Virus record (IMG/VR): IMGVR_UViG_3300046003_004487
Coordinates: 1-45,631 of that record
DNA length: 45,631 nucleotides
Strand: one strand, 5' to 3'
Origin: a virus
The translations under genes and the position numbers were made by a program. Position 1 is the first letter of the stretch. Each line of letters starts with the position of its first letter. Below, in pieces: positions 34,849 to 42,994 of this stretch. The notes under the pieces are model-generated. The model worked only from the letters and a program-made list of their open reading frames with translations, was not told the origin of the DNA and ran no database searches.

Positions 34849-35009
34849 TTCTCGCCGTATATATCCTTCTTTTCTTTACAATTCTCAACAATCATTCTTT
34901 CTAAAAAACGATACATTTTGATACCCCTCTTTTCGCAATAGGTCTTTAGGACGTTATGAACCTCAATTGATATCTTTAGGTTCTTTATCTTTTTTTCGTT
35001 GTCTGCCAT
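34845..35009 (-). CDS. 54-residue ribbon-helix-helix DNA-binding protein candidate
   Basis: A short minus-strand gene reading Met-Ala-Asp-Asn-Glu-Lys-Lys, then 'IKNLKISIEVHNVLKTYCEK' and 'RGIKMYRFLERMIVENC'. The pattern of a short strand with alternating residues ('LKISIE'), a helix ('VHNVLKTYCEKRG') and a second helix ('MYRFLERMIVENCK') is that of Arc/CopG-type ribbon-helix-helix repressors. It overlaps the stop of the convergent structural gene by 4 nt. An 11-bp inverted repeat abuts its start codon. It probably regulates itself and perhaps the divergent tail sheath gene. Codon use (AGG, CTA, GTC) is richer in C and G than its neighbours. Confidence 0.72.
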   Translation of the reverse strand: MADNEKKIKNLKISIEVHNVLKTYCEKRGIKMYRFLERMIVENCKEKKDIYGEN

Positions 35010-35038
35010 GGTAGAATAAAGGCAGAATTTATTCTACC
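35010..35038. promoter_or_regulatory. Inverted repeat, likely operator of the RHH gene
   Basis: GGTAGAATAAA (35010-35020) and TTTATTCTACC (35028-35038) are exact reverse complements, 7 nt apart. They touch the start codon of the 54-residue gene and lie about 95 nt before the sheath ATG. RHH proteins bind such repeats as dimers of dimers. Confidence 0.6.
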
Positions 35039-35132
35039 TAATTTATAAATACTTCTTATGAAGTAAAGTATTTTGGTTTTTTTTATAATATTTATCAATA
35101 AAAATAAATTTACAAATAAAAAAGACAAACTA

Positions 35133-38100
35133 ATGGCATCAAATCAAAAAGTATTCGTATCTCCCGGAGTATATACTTCTGAAGTTGATTTAAGTTTCGT
35201 AGCACAAAGTGTGGGAGTTACCACGTTGGGTATTGTGGGTGAGACCTTAAAAGGTCCCGCTTTCGAGCCTATCTTTATACGAAATTTTGATGAATTCACA
35301 AATTTCTTCGGTGGAACTTCCCCAGAAAAATTTATAAATACACAAATTCCAAAGTACGAAGCGGCTTATATTGCTAAATCATACTTACAACAATCTAACC
35401 AATTATTCGTAACAAGAGTGTTAGGATTATCTGGTTACGATGCAGGACCATCTTGGTCTATAACTACAAAAGCAAATGTTGACCCAACAACGGTTGATTT
35501 CTTTTGTGAAAGTGCAACTACAGTTAATTGTGTTACTGAATGTATAGACTTTAAAACTATAAACTATTCTGTTGAATTTTCAGCGTGTACTAATAGTATT
35601 AACACTGTTAGTTTTACAAACACATCTAGTTTACCATCTGAAATATCTTCAATTTTGTATGAACCTTACGAACAATTTGATGGTTCAATGTCAACATTGT
35701 TTGATGATATGTCAAGTCAAATTTTTGATATCGTTTCAACACCGGCTAAAGAAGATACTTCAATTAATTATTATGGTGCAATACCAACTAGTGTTTATTC
35801 GGGTTTAAGTTCAGTATATACTGGTGAAACTAATGTTTACGGAGTGGATAATGTAAGTTCAAATTTATGTAATTATTCAGCACCTCAAAATGACCCTTGG
35901 TATTACTCATTATTTGATAATGTTGGTAATGCTTCTTATACAGGATTTTCATTTTGGTCTGTTGTTACAGGATTAACATTGACACCAATAATTACAACAA
36001 CAACATCAACTTCAACGACGACATCAACAACAAACCCTTGTACAACAACAACATCAACATCAACTACTTCAACAACAACAGCAAAACCTGTTAATTGTTA
36101 TACAGGTACATTGATTGGGGTGATTTATATTTATTCGGGTACGGCATATACAGATTATGATGACTTAGTTGTTGCAACACTTCGTTCAAGAGGATTGTCA
36201 ACATATGGTTTGGAAAATGGACCTGTTTATGAAGTTTCGGGTTTAACGGATGTTAGTTTAGATTGTACCGGGACATATTCAGGTGTAACTAAGAACCCAT
36301 TTTCAACTTTTGGTGTTAATATTACAAGTAAAGATGGTGACCAATATTTCTTTGAAACATCATTATCAAATTCAGATTCAAAATACATTAGTAAAGTGTT
36401 TGGTTCAACTAACTTCTCAAAACCAAGAACAGTAGTTCCATTATTTGTTGAAGAAAGATTCCAAGCTTTATTAACGAATGCTTGGAGAATGGGTTATATT
36501 AGAGGTTTAAATTGTGAATTAACAGCTTTACCTGATGCTCGTCAATCGATTGACCCAACATCAATAGCGTTTTACTTAGAAAAATTCCAATCACCGGTTT
36601 CACCGTGGGTTGTTTCAGAATTAAGAGGTAATAAAGTTTATAACTTATTTAAATTTACAACTATTGCAGATGGTGATTCAGCAAATATTGATATTAAAAT
36701 ATCAATTGCAAATATGTCATTTAACAATGGTACTTTTGATGTATTAATTAGAGATTTCTTTGATACTGATTCCTCACCTGTTGTTCTTGAAAAATACACT
36801 AATTGTAGTATGAACCCTCAAGATAATTCATTTGTTGGTAAAAAAATCGGTAGTTTAGATGGTGAATATCCTTTATTGTCAAGTTATGTTATGGTTGAAA
36901 TTAATGAGGATGCACCAATAGATGCTCTTCCTTGTGGATTCTTAGGATACGATTATAGAGAATATGCTGGTGTAAGACCACCATTCCCATTAATTAAATC
37001 TAAATATTATTATCCTGGTGAAGTAGTTTATAACCCACCGTTTGGGTTGGCTTCAGGAGCGGATGATTCAACAACAAGTGCTGGTGATAATGTAAGAAGA
37101 ACTTATTTAGGTATTTCAGATACTGAAGGTATTGATGTTGATTTCTTCCAATATAAAGGAACTCAACTTCCTTTAGATATTTGTAATGATACTGAAGGTA
37201 ATCCTTGGAATTTTAGAACAAGAGGTTTCCACATGGACAAAAACGCAAGTGGTATTACAATTCCAAATATATTTGTAACAAGTGGTACTCCGGCATTCTT
37301 TTGTGGTGACGCACCTTTTACATCAGACCCTGATAGTGAACTTAACCCTTATTATAGAATTTACGCACGTAAATTTACATTCTTAGTAAAAGGTGGTTTT
37401 GATGGTTGGGATATCTATAGAGAATTTAGAACAAATAAAGATGAGTTTATGTTAGGTAGAACAGGTTACTTAAAAGGTTCTTGTCCTACAATAAAATATC
37501 CAACAGCATCGGGTTGGGGAGCATTTAAACAAATTATTGTCGCAGGTAACACTCAAGATTGGGCAAACACCGATTATTACGCTTATTTATTAGGACAACA
37601 AACATTTGCGAATCCTGAGGCGGTAAACATCAATGTCTTTGTTACACCGGGTATTGATTATGTTAATAACTCTAATTTAGTTGAGAGTGCTATTGATATG
37701 ATTGAATATAGTAGAGCGGATTCATTGTACGTATGTACAACTCCTGACTACAATATGTATGTTCCGTCAACTGGTAATCAATTAGATTTTATTTACCCAC
37801 AAGAAGCTGTAGATAATTTGGCAAATTCAGGTATTGACTCTAACTATACCGCTACTTATTACCCTTGGGTATTAATGAGAGATACTGTTAACAATACTCA
37901 GATTTACTTACCGGCAACTGCTGAGGTAACAAGAAACTTAGCGTTAACGGATAATATTGCATTTCCTTGGTTCGCTGCGGCGGGTTACACAAGAGGTATC
38001 GTAAACGCTGTTAAAGCGAGAGTTAAATTGACACAAGAGAATAGAGATACTTTATATCAAGGTCGTTTAAATCCAATAGCAACGTTCTCAGATGTTGGAA

Positions 38101-38459
38101 CGGTAATTTGGGGTAACAAAACTCTTCAAATTAGACAATCGGCACTTGATAGAATTAATGTTAGAAGATTATTACTTCAAGCTCGTAAATTAATATCAGC
38201 AGTTTCTGTTAGATTATTATTTGAACAAAATGACGCTAAGGTAAGACAAGATTTCTTAGATTCTGTTAACCCAATATTAGACTCTATTAGAAGAGATAGA
38301 GGTCTTTATGATTTCCGTGTAACTGTTTCGTCTGACGCAGCTGATTTAGACAGAAATCAAATGACTGGTAAGATTTATATCAAACCAACCAAATCGTTAG
38401 AATTTATAGACATTACGTTCTATATTACTCCAACCGGAGCTTCTTTCGAGAATATATAA
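35133..38459 (+). CDS. Tail sheath protein (gp18-like) with large insertion
   Basis: A 1108-residue contractile sheath subunit. The ATG at 35133 (Met-Ala-Ser-Asn-Gln) is preferred: it begins the family opening 'VFVSPGVYTSEVDLSFVAQS', while an in-frame ATG at 35073 lies before the TATTTAT motif. Conserved blocks are 'TTLGIVGETLKGPAFEPI' near residue 30, 'PWFAAAGYTRG' near 950, and the C-terminal 'YDFRVTVSSDAADLDRNQMT' and 'FIDITFYITP'. T4 gp18 has 659 residues. The excess is in the N-terminal two-thirds and includes Thr/Ser runs ('TTTTSTSTTTSTTNPC') at about 290-320. The N-terminal and C-terminal arms that weave the sheath lattice are intact, so this should be a working subunit with a surface domain. 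Confidence 0.9.
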   Translation: MASNQKVFVSPGVYTSEVDLSFVAQSVGVTTLGIVGETLKGPAFEPIFIRNFDEFTNFFGGTSPEKFINTQIPKYEAAYIAKSYLQQSNQLFVTRVLGLSGYDAGPSWSITTKANVDPTTVDFFCESATTVNCVTECIDFKTINYSVEFSACTNSINTVSFTNTSSLPSEISSILYEPYEQFDGSMSTLFDDMSSQIFDIVSTPAKEDTSINYYGAIPTSVYSGLSSVYTGETNVYGVDNVSSNLCNYSAPQNDPWYYSLFDNVGNASYTGFSFWSVVTGLTLTPIITTTTSTSTTTSTTNPCTTTTSTSTTSTTTAKPVNCYTGTLIGVIYIYSGTAYTDYDDLVVATLRSRGLSTYGLENGPVYEVSGLTDVSLDCTGTYSGVTKNPFSTFGVNITSKDGDQYFFETSLSNSDSKYISKVFGSTNFSKPRTVVPLFVEERFQALLTNAWRMGYIRGLNCELTALPDARQSIDPTSIAFYLEKFQSPVSPWVVSELRGNKVYNLFKFTTIADGDSANIDIKISIANMSFNNGTFDVLIRDFFDTDSSPVVLEKYTNCSMNPQDNSFVGKKIGSLDGEYPLLSSYVMVEINEDAPIDALPCGFLGYDYREYAGVRPPFPLIKSKYYYPGEVVYNPPFGLASGADDSTTSAGDNVRRTYLGISDTEGIDVDFFQYKGTQLPLDICNDTEGNPWNFRTRGFHMDKNASGITIPNIFVTSGTPAFFCGDAPFTSDPDSELNPYYRIYARKFTFLVKGGFDGWDIYREFRTNKDEFMLGRTGYLKGSCPTIKYPTASGWGAFKQIIVAGNTQDWANTDYYAYLLGQQTFANPEAVNINVFVTPGIDYVNNSNLVESAIDMIEYSRADSLYVCTTPDYNMYVPSTGNQLDFIYPQEAVDNLANSGIDSNYTATYYPWVLMRDTVNNTQIYLPATAEVTRNLALTDNIAFPWFAAAGYTRGIVNAVKARVKLTQENRDTLYQGRLNPIATFSDVGTVIWGNKTLQIRQSALDRINVRRLLLQARKLISAVSVRLLFEQNDAKVRQDFLDSVNPILDSIRRDRGLYDFRVTVSSDAADLDRNQMTGKIYIKPTKSLEFIDITFYITPTGASFENI

Positions 38460-38466
38460 TTAATAA

Positions 38467-38499
38467 AATTATGACCCATTGTAATAGTGGGTCATAATT
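38467..38499 (+). terminator. Hairpin after tail sheath gene
   Basis: A 12-bp stem AATTATGACCCA/TGGGTCATAATT with a 9-nt loop starts 8 nt after the sheath stop. It lacks a T tail, so it may stabilise the 3' end or act as a partial terminator. Confidence 0.6.
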
Positions 38500-38517
38500 A
38501 AGCCTTATAACAAAAAT

Positions 38518-39336
38518 ATGTTAAAAAATAAAATAATTGAAGGAATTGACGAGGAAGGTGCTCCGGATGAGAAGTATTACGCTTTTGATTGGGACGATAA
38601 TATAGTTTCAATGCCAACTAAAATAATCTTAAAAGATGAAGATGGTGATGAGGTTGGAATGTCAACTGAAGATTTCGCAACTTATCGAGAAATTATAGGT
38701 AAGGAACCATTTGAATTTGATAAACACACCATTGTTGGATTTTCAGAAGACCCTTTTAGATATTTCGGGGTTAAAGGTGATAAACAATTTATTGTTGATT
38801 CTATGTTAGCAAAACCGGGACCGGCTTGGGCTGATTTTGTTGAAGCAATTAATAATGGGTCAATTTTTTCTATAGTTACTGCGAGAGGGCACACACCATC
38901 AGTATTAAAAGAGGCTTGTTATAATTATATTGTATCAAACCGTAATGGAATTAATTCAACTGAGTTAGTTAAAAATTTAGAAAAATATAGAGATTTAGCT
39001 GATGAGGAAAATGTTTCTAAAAAGGAGATGATTAGAGAATATTTAGATTTATGTAAATTTTATCCTGTAAGTTATGGAGAAGGTTCCGCAACAAATCCGG
39101 AAGAAGGGAAAATTAAAGCTTTAAAAGAATTTGTTCAATATGTTAAAGCAATGTCTCAACATATTCAAAAAAAGGCGTTCTTAAAAAATAAAATAAATAA
39201 TTATTTTGTTCCTAAAGTAGGTTTTTCAGATGACGACATAAAAAATGTGGATGTAGTAAAGAAACATTTTGAGCAAGACCCAGAAAATATTATTAAAACT
39301 TATTCAACAGCAGGAGGAATAAAAAAAGAATATTAA
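38518..39336 (+). CDS. HAD-like phosphatase
   Basis: A 272-residue protein. 'YYAFDWDDNIVSMPT' carries the HAD motif I D-x-D (D24, D26). 'SIFSIVTARGHTPSVL' near residue 118 is motif II with Thr. 'VGFSDDDIKNVDVV' near 235 is a candidate motif IV. The family dephosphorylates small molecules or nucleic acid ends. Phages encode such enzymes as parts of polynucleotide kinase/phosphatase, but no kinase domain is seen. A structural insert lies between motifs I and II ('DEDGDEVGMSTEDF'). It sits between sheath and tube genes, where T4 has none, so its link to the tail is unknown. Confidence 0.7.
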   Translation: MLKNKIIEGIDEEGAPDEKYYAFDWDDNIVSMPTKIILKDEDGDEVGMSTEDFATYREIIGKEPFEFDKHTIVGFSEDPFRYFGVKGDKQFIVDSMLAKPGPAWADFVEAINNGSIFSIVTARGHTPSVLKEACYNYIVSNRNGINSTELVKNLEKYRDLADEENVSKKEMIREYLDLCKFYPVSYGEGSATNPEEGKIKALKEFVQYVKAMSQHIQKKAFLKNKINNYFVPKVGFSDDDIKNVDVVKKHFEQDPENIIKTYSTAGGIKKEY

Positions 39337-39515
39337 ATACTTATAATAAAATAGAATTAAATAAAAAAAAACTAGTTAAAAAAAAACTAGTATTAAATAA
39401 ACTAGACTGGATTATAATTATAATAAATTAAATTCTAAAAGTCAAGATAAATATTTTTTAAATAGAGATATTTATTAAATAAAGATAAATAAAATAAAAT
39501 TAAAAACAATTTGAA
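39337..39515. other. Non-coding leader of tail tube gene
   Basis: A 179-nt, extremely AT-rich stretch. ACTAGT preceded by a run of A occurs twice (39371-39390), and ACTAG a third time at about 39401. TATTTAT lies at 39469. No gene or RNA is recognised. Confidence 0.55.
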
Positions 39516-40004
39516 ATGGCTGATTTATTAATGAAAATGCCCATACCTTACGAACCTAAAAGACAAAATAGGTTTATACTACGTTTTCCTTCAACATTAG
39601 GAATTAATGAATGGTTCGTAGAATCGGCAGCAAGACCACATATAACAATTAATCCGGTTGCAATTCCTTTCTTAAATACAGAAACATATGTTGCTGGTCG
39701 TTTTACTTGGGGAACAATTAACGTGAAATTCCGTGACCCAATCGGACCTTCAGCGTCACAAGCTCTTATGGAGTGGGTACGTTTATGTGCTGAATCAGTT
39801 ACAGGTCGTATGGGATATGCTGCGGGATATAAGAAAAACATTGACCTTGAGATGTTAGACCCAACAGGTGTTGTTGTGGAAAAATGGATATTAGAAGGTA
39901 CTTTCTTATCTGATGTTAACTTTGATGGTTTAGGGTATAGTCAAGATGCTTTAGCAACTATTTCTACAACATTACGTATGGATAGATGTATATTAGTTTA
40001 CTAA
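39516..40004 (+). CDS. Tail tube protein (gp19-like)
   Basis: A 162-residue protein, essentially the length of T4 gp19 (163). 'EPKRQNRFILRFPSTLGI' and 'WFVESAARPHITIN' open it, 'VKFRDPIGPSASQALMEWVR' marks the centre, and 'ATISTTLRMDRCILVY' closes it. This is the standard T4-like tail tube layout. It forms the hexameric rings of the inner tube inside the sheath. It has its own leader and a strong terminator downstream, which suits a protein needed in high copy. Confidence 0.92.
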   Translation: MADLLMKMPIPYEPKRQNRFILRFPSTLGINEWFVESAARPHITINPVAIPFLNTETYVAGRFTWGTINVKFRDPIGPSASQALMEWVRLCAESVTGRMGYAAGYKKNIDLEMLDPTGVVVEKWILEGTFLSDVNFDGLGYSQDALATISTTLRMDRCILVY

Positions 40005-40030
40005 AATAATATTTTATATTTAAATTTAAG

Positions 40031-40061
40031 AATCCACATATCAAAAATATGTGGATTTTTT
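40031..40061 (+). terminator. Rho-independent terminator after tail tube
   Basis: An 11-bp stem AATCCACATAT/ATATGTGGATT with a 5-nt loop, followed by TTTTTATT, begins 26 nt after the tail tube stop. Confidence 0.9.
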
Positions 40062-40118
40062 ATTAACTATTTATAAAAAAAAGTATACATTTATTATTTA
40101 TAATAAAAACAAATTTAT

Positions 40119-40874
40119 ATGGATGAGAGTTTAATTAATGCAGGAACAGAAAATTTCACATTACCACATGATGTGGTATCATTACCTAGTGGTGGAATTT
40201 TTTATAAATCTAAAAGAAAATCGGTTAAAATCGGTTACTTAACAGCGTCTGATGAAAATTATTTAATTGGTGCGCTAGCGGGTAAAGAAAATGTAGTATT
40301 AACTTTATTACGTAATAAATTATATGAACATGATTTACGTCCTGAAGAACTACTTGATGGTGATGTTGAAGCTATTTTGATATTTTTAAGAAATACTTCA
40401 TTTGGTGCTGAATACACAGTTAATTTAACTGACCCACAAACTAACAAATTATTTGCTCATACTGTTATATTGGATGAGTTAAATATTAAAAAAAACCAAA
40501 ATCAACCGGATGAAAATGGATTTTTCTTAACTAAATTACCTAAAACAGGTATTACTGTTAAATTAAGACCAACAACTTTCTATGATACTATTGAGTTAGA
40601 TAAAATGGTTGAACAATATCCTGCTGGAAGACAGGCACCAAGAATTACTTGGAAATTACAAAAACAAATTGTTGAAATTGATGGGGATAACGATAGAGGT
40701 AAAATAGCTATGTTTGTTGATACTTTACCTATTATGGACTCTAAATACATAAGAACTTTTTTAAGGGAGAATGAACCGTCATTGGACCTTAAGAGAACAG
40801 CAAACGCCCCGTCAGGAGAACTGGTATCTTTCGAGATAACCTTTGGGGTGGAGTTTTTTCGGCCTTTCTTTTAA
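40119..40874 (+). CDS. Baseplate hub subunit (T4 gp26-like)
   Basis: A 251-residue protein with the layout of gp26-like hub proteins (T4_baseplate family). 'FTLPHDVVSLPSGGIFYKSK' is the usual opening, 'VKIGYLTASDENYLIG' follows, and 'FEITFGVEFFRPFF' closes it. It has two domains: a strand-rich N-terminal half and a helical C-terminal half ('DTIELDKMVEQY'). It would act in hub assembly. TATTTAT lies at 40068 and 40095. The 3' end (UUC UUU UAA C) resembles a +1 shift site leading into the frame that encodes the small downstream protein (see next entry). Confidence 0.85.
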   Translation: MDESLINAGTENFTLPHDVVSLPSGGIFYKSKRKSVKIGYLTASDENYLIGALAGKENVVLTLLRNKLYEHDLRPEELLDGDVEAILIFLRNTSFGAEYTVNLTDPQTNKLFAHTVILDELNIKKNQNQPDENGFFLTKLPKTGITVKLRPTTFYDTIELDKMVEQYPAGRQAPRITWKLQKQIVEIDGDNDRGKIAMFVDTLPIMDSKYIRTFLRENEPSLDLKRTANAPSGELVSFEITFGVEFFRPFF

Positions 40875-41016
40875 CTATCGGCAACTTCTAATTGAGGAAT
40901 ATTACTTGATGGCTAAATTTATAAGGACTTCTTATAATGATTTCAACGAGATGCCCACTTATGTTAGAAAATTTTTAATAAACAGAATAATAGAAGATAA
41001 TACACCAAAGACGTAA
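40870..41016 (+). CDS. Small tail-assembly chaperone-like frame, probably made by frameshift
   Basis: The frame opens at 40840 and ends at TAA 41014. From 40870 it reads 'FNYRQLLIEEYYLMAKF', then 'IRTSYNDFNEMPTYVRKFLI' and a short tail. The 'NYR-LLIEEYY' segment followed by an acidic turn and 'MP-YVR-FL' looks like the C-terminal part of phage tail assembly chaperones and gp51-like proteins. The conserved segment begins before any start codon; the only ATG (40909) would cut it in half. The upstream gene ends at 40874 in the frame that a +1 shift (or -2) would leave. Its place between hub and tape-measure genes is where such chaperones lie. Confidence 0.6.
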   Translation, partial: FNYRQLLIEEYYLMAKFIRTSYNDFNEMPTYVRKFLINRIIEDNTPKT

Positions 41017-41040
41017 ATTAAAATATGTCTTTGGTGTATT
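40999..41040 (+). terminator. Hairpin before tape-measure gene
   Basis: A 14-bp stem (40999-41012 with 41027-41040, ATACACCAAAGAC type) with a 14-nt loop overlaps the stop of the small frame. The tail is TATTTAT rather than a T run, so it may attenuate transcription or mark an RNA end. Confidence 0.6.
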
Positions 41041-41061
41041 TATTTATAAAAGAAATTTAAT

Positions 41062-42957
41062 ATGCAAGATGCTGGAAGTAATTTAGAGGCTAGTGAAAAA
41101 AAAGGTAAGGATATTCTTAAGTCGTTAGGAGATGCTTTAGAAAGTAATTTTAGTGTTGCTGCGGTTGGTAAGGTTGTTGCAGAACTAGATGCGGGTGCGA
41201 GTCAACTTTTAAAACAGTTTGGTCTTGGTCAACAAATGGCTCAAACATTAAGTGCAACAATGGCAGACGCGGTTAGTAGTGTTAGAGTTTTAGGTGGTGA
41301 TATTAAAGATGTAATTGAGACTCAAAGAGATGCGTCAAAAGAGTTGGGTAGAAATGTTGTATTATCTGCTGAAGTAAATAAAGACCTTTACGCAACGATG
41401 AAAGTTACTGGAGAACAAATTGGTCCATTAGTTAAAGGATTTAAAGATGCGGGATATGGTGCGGGACAAGTCGCTAAGGAAATGAAAAATGTTGTGGATA
41501 TTGCGGCTCAATCAGGTGTTAACGCACAAAAAGTGTCTTCAGCTGTTTTACAAAATATGGACTCTCTTAGTAAATATAATTTTGAAGGTGGTGTATCAGG
41601 TTTAGCAAAAATGGCGGCACAAGCGGCGATGTTAAGAATTGATATGAAAACAACGTTAGGTTTTGCTGAAAAAGTTTTTGACCCTGAAGGGGCTATTGAA
41701 ATGGCGGCAGCTATGCAAAGATTAGGTGTTACTCAAAGTAGTTTACTTGACCCGTTAAAATTAATGGACTTAGCTCAGAATGACCCCGCTGAATTACAAA
41801 ATCAAATGGCGGAGATGGGTAAATCATTTACTCAATTAAATGAAAAAGGTCAATTTGAAATTATGCCGGGAGCAAAACGTCAAATGAGGGAGTTAGAGAA
41901 GGCGATGGGATTACCCGCAGGTGAATTGGCAAAAATGTCTTTGGCAAGTGCGGAGTTAGAGGATAAAATGAGTAAAATTCGTTTTCCTGAGTTACCTGAG
42001 TTAGACGAAGATAAGCAAAAGATGATAGCCAATATGGCTGAAATGGGTGCTGGAGGTAAATATGAGGTACAAGTAACTGACCCAGAAACAGGAAAAACAG
42101 TTGCAAAGGCTATAGATGAATTAAATGCTAAAGATGTTGCAAATCTTGAAAAAATGGCTAATACCGCTCCAAAAACTATGGAGGAGTTGGCTAAAGAACA
42201 ATTGAGTACTTTGGAATCTATTGCTGCTGATATTAAATCATTAGCCGATAAACCGGGATTAGCTCTCGCCGGTAGTAAAAGTATGACTGGTGTTCAAAAA
42301 TATACTAGAGCAGCAACAACAAGTGCTAGAAAAGTTCTATCACCAAAAGAATTAGATTCAAAAAATCTTAGAGGGACAATTGATACAGGGATTGATAGAA
42401 GTTTAGACACTCTTAAAAGATTAACAGATGGTGAAATAACCGCTGCTGAGGCTAGAAAGGAAGTTGGGGAAAATTTATCAAAGTTAAATACATTGATTAA
42501 ATCAGCATTTCAAACAGGAATGAATATCGCTAAAGAAGAAGGAGAAAAGTTAAATAAAGATTTTCCTAATGTTGCCCGAATGGAACAATTAATGACAGGT
42601 AAGATGAAAGGGGTATCAAGTGCTAAAAAAGAATCATCAGATGCTAATCCGATGAATGTTAAAAGAGATATTAGTAATGTTAGAAATACGTCAACAATGT
42701 CTACTAATGAACAACAAAGTTCAAATAGTAATACAACAAAAACACCAATTGAAATTACTTTAAATCATAATGTTGATTTAAAGACTAATGGTAATGTAGA
42801 CACTAATCAAATTGTTATGGCACTTAAGAATACGGATGTTCAACAAGGTATTGTTATGGCGATAAAAGAGGGAATGTTTAGTAATGGTTTATTAGCTCCA
42901 ACAGCAAACAAAACACAGTTAATGAACTCTAATTTAAGTTCAACATTAACAACATAA
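41062..42957 (+). CDS. Tail tape-measure / gp29-like protein
   Basis: A 631-residue, Ala/Met/Lys-rich and mostly helical protein of about the same length as T4 gp29 (590). There are long amphipathic helices throughout ('ASEKKGKDILKSLGDALESN', 'GLAKMAAQAAMLRIDMKTTL', 'AEMGKSFTQLNEKG'), and a Gly-rich 'KDAGYGAGQVAKEMK' segment in the first third. The C-terminal ~90 residues are low-complexity (Asn/Ser/Thr) and end in a short beta segment. This composition and its place right after the hub and chaperone-like genes and before a large baseplate-type gene indicate the tape measure that sets tail length. A TATTTAT pair lies at 41037-41047. Confidence 0.7.
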   Translation: MQDAGSNLEASEKKGKDILKSLGDALESNFSVAAVGKVVAELDAGASQLLKQFGLGQQMAQTLSATMADAVSSVRVLGGDIKDVIETQRDASKELGRNVVLSAEVNKDLYATMKVTGEQIGPLVKGFKDAGYGAGQVAKEMKNVVDIAAQSGVNAQKVSSAVLQNMDSLSKYNFEGGVSGLAKMAAQAAMLRIDMKTTLGFAEKVFDPEGAIEMAAAMQRLGVTQSSLLDPLKLMDLAQNDPAELQNQMAEMGKSFTQLNEKGQFEIMPGAKRQMRELEKAMGLPAGELAKMSLASAELEDKMSKIRFPELPELDEDKQKMIANMAEMGAGGKYEVQVTDPETGKTVAKAIDELNAKDVANLEKMANTAPKTMEELAKEQLSTLESIAADIKSLADKPGLALAGSKSMTGVQKYTRAATTSARKVLSPKELDSKNLRGTIDTGIDRSLDTLKRLTDGEITAAEARKEVGENLSKLNTLIKSAFQTGMNIAKEEGEKLNKDFPNVARMEQLMTGKMKGVSSAKKESSDANPMNVKRDISNVRNTSTMSTNEQQSSNSNTTKTPIEITLNHNVDLKTNGNVDTNQIVMALKNTDVQQGIVMAIKEGMFSNGLLAPTANKTQLMNSNLSSTLTT

Positions 42958-42994
42958 AATAAAGTACAATCTATTTATAGATAAATTAGAATAT

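Noticed and set aside
40909-41016. An independent 35-codon gene from ATG 40909
   Set aside because: Kept only as an alternative; the conserved-looking segment starts before this ATG, which favours frameshift entry.
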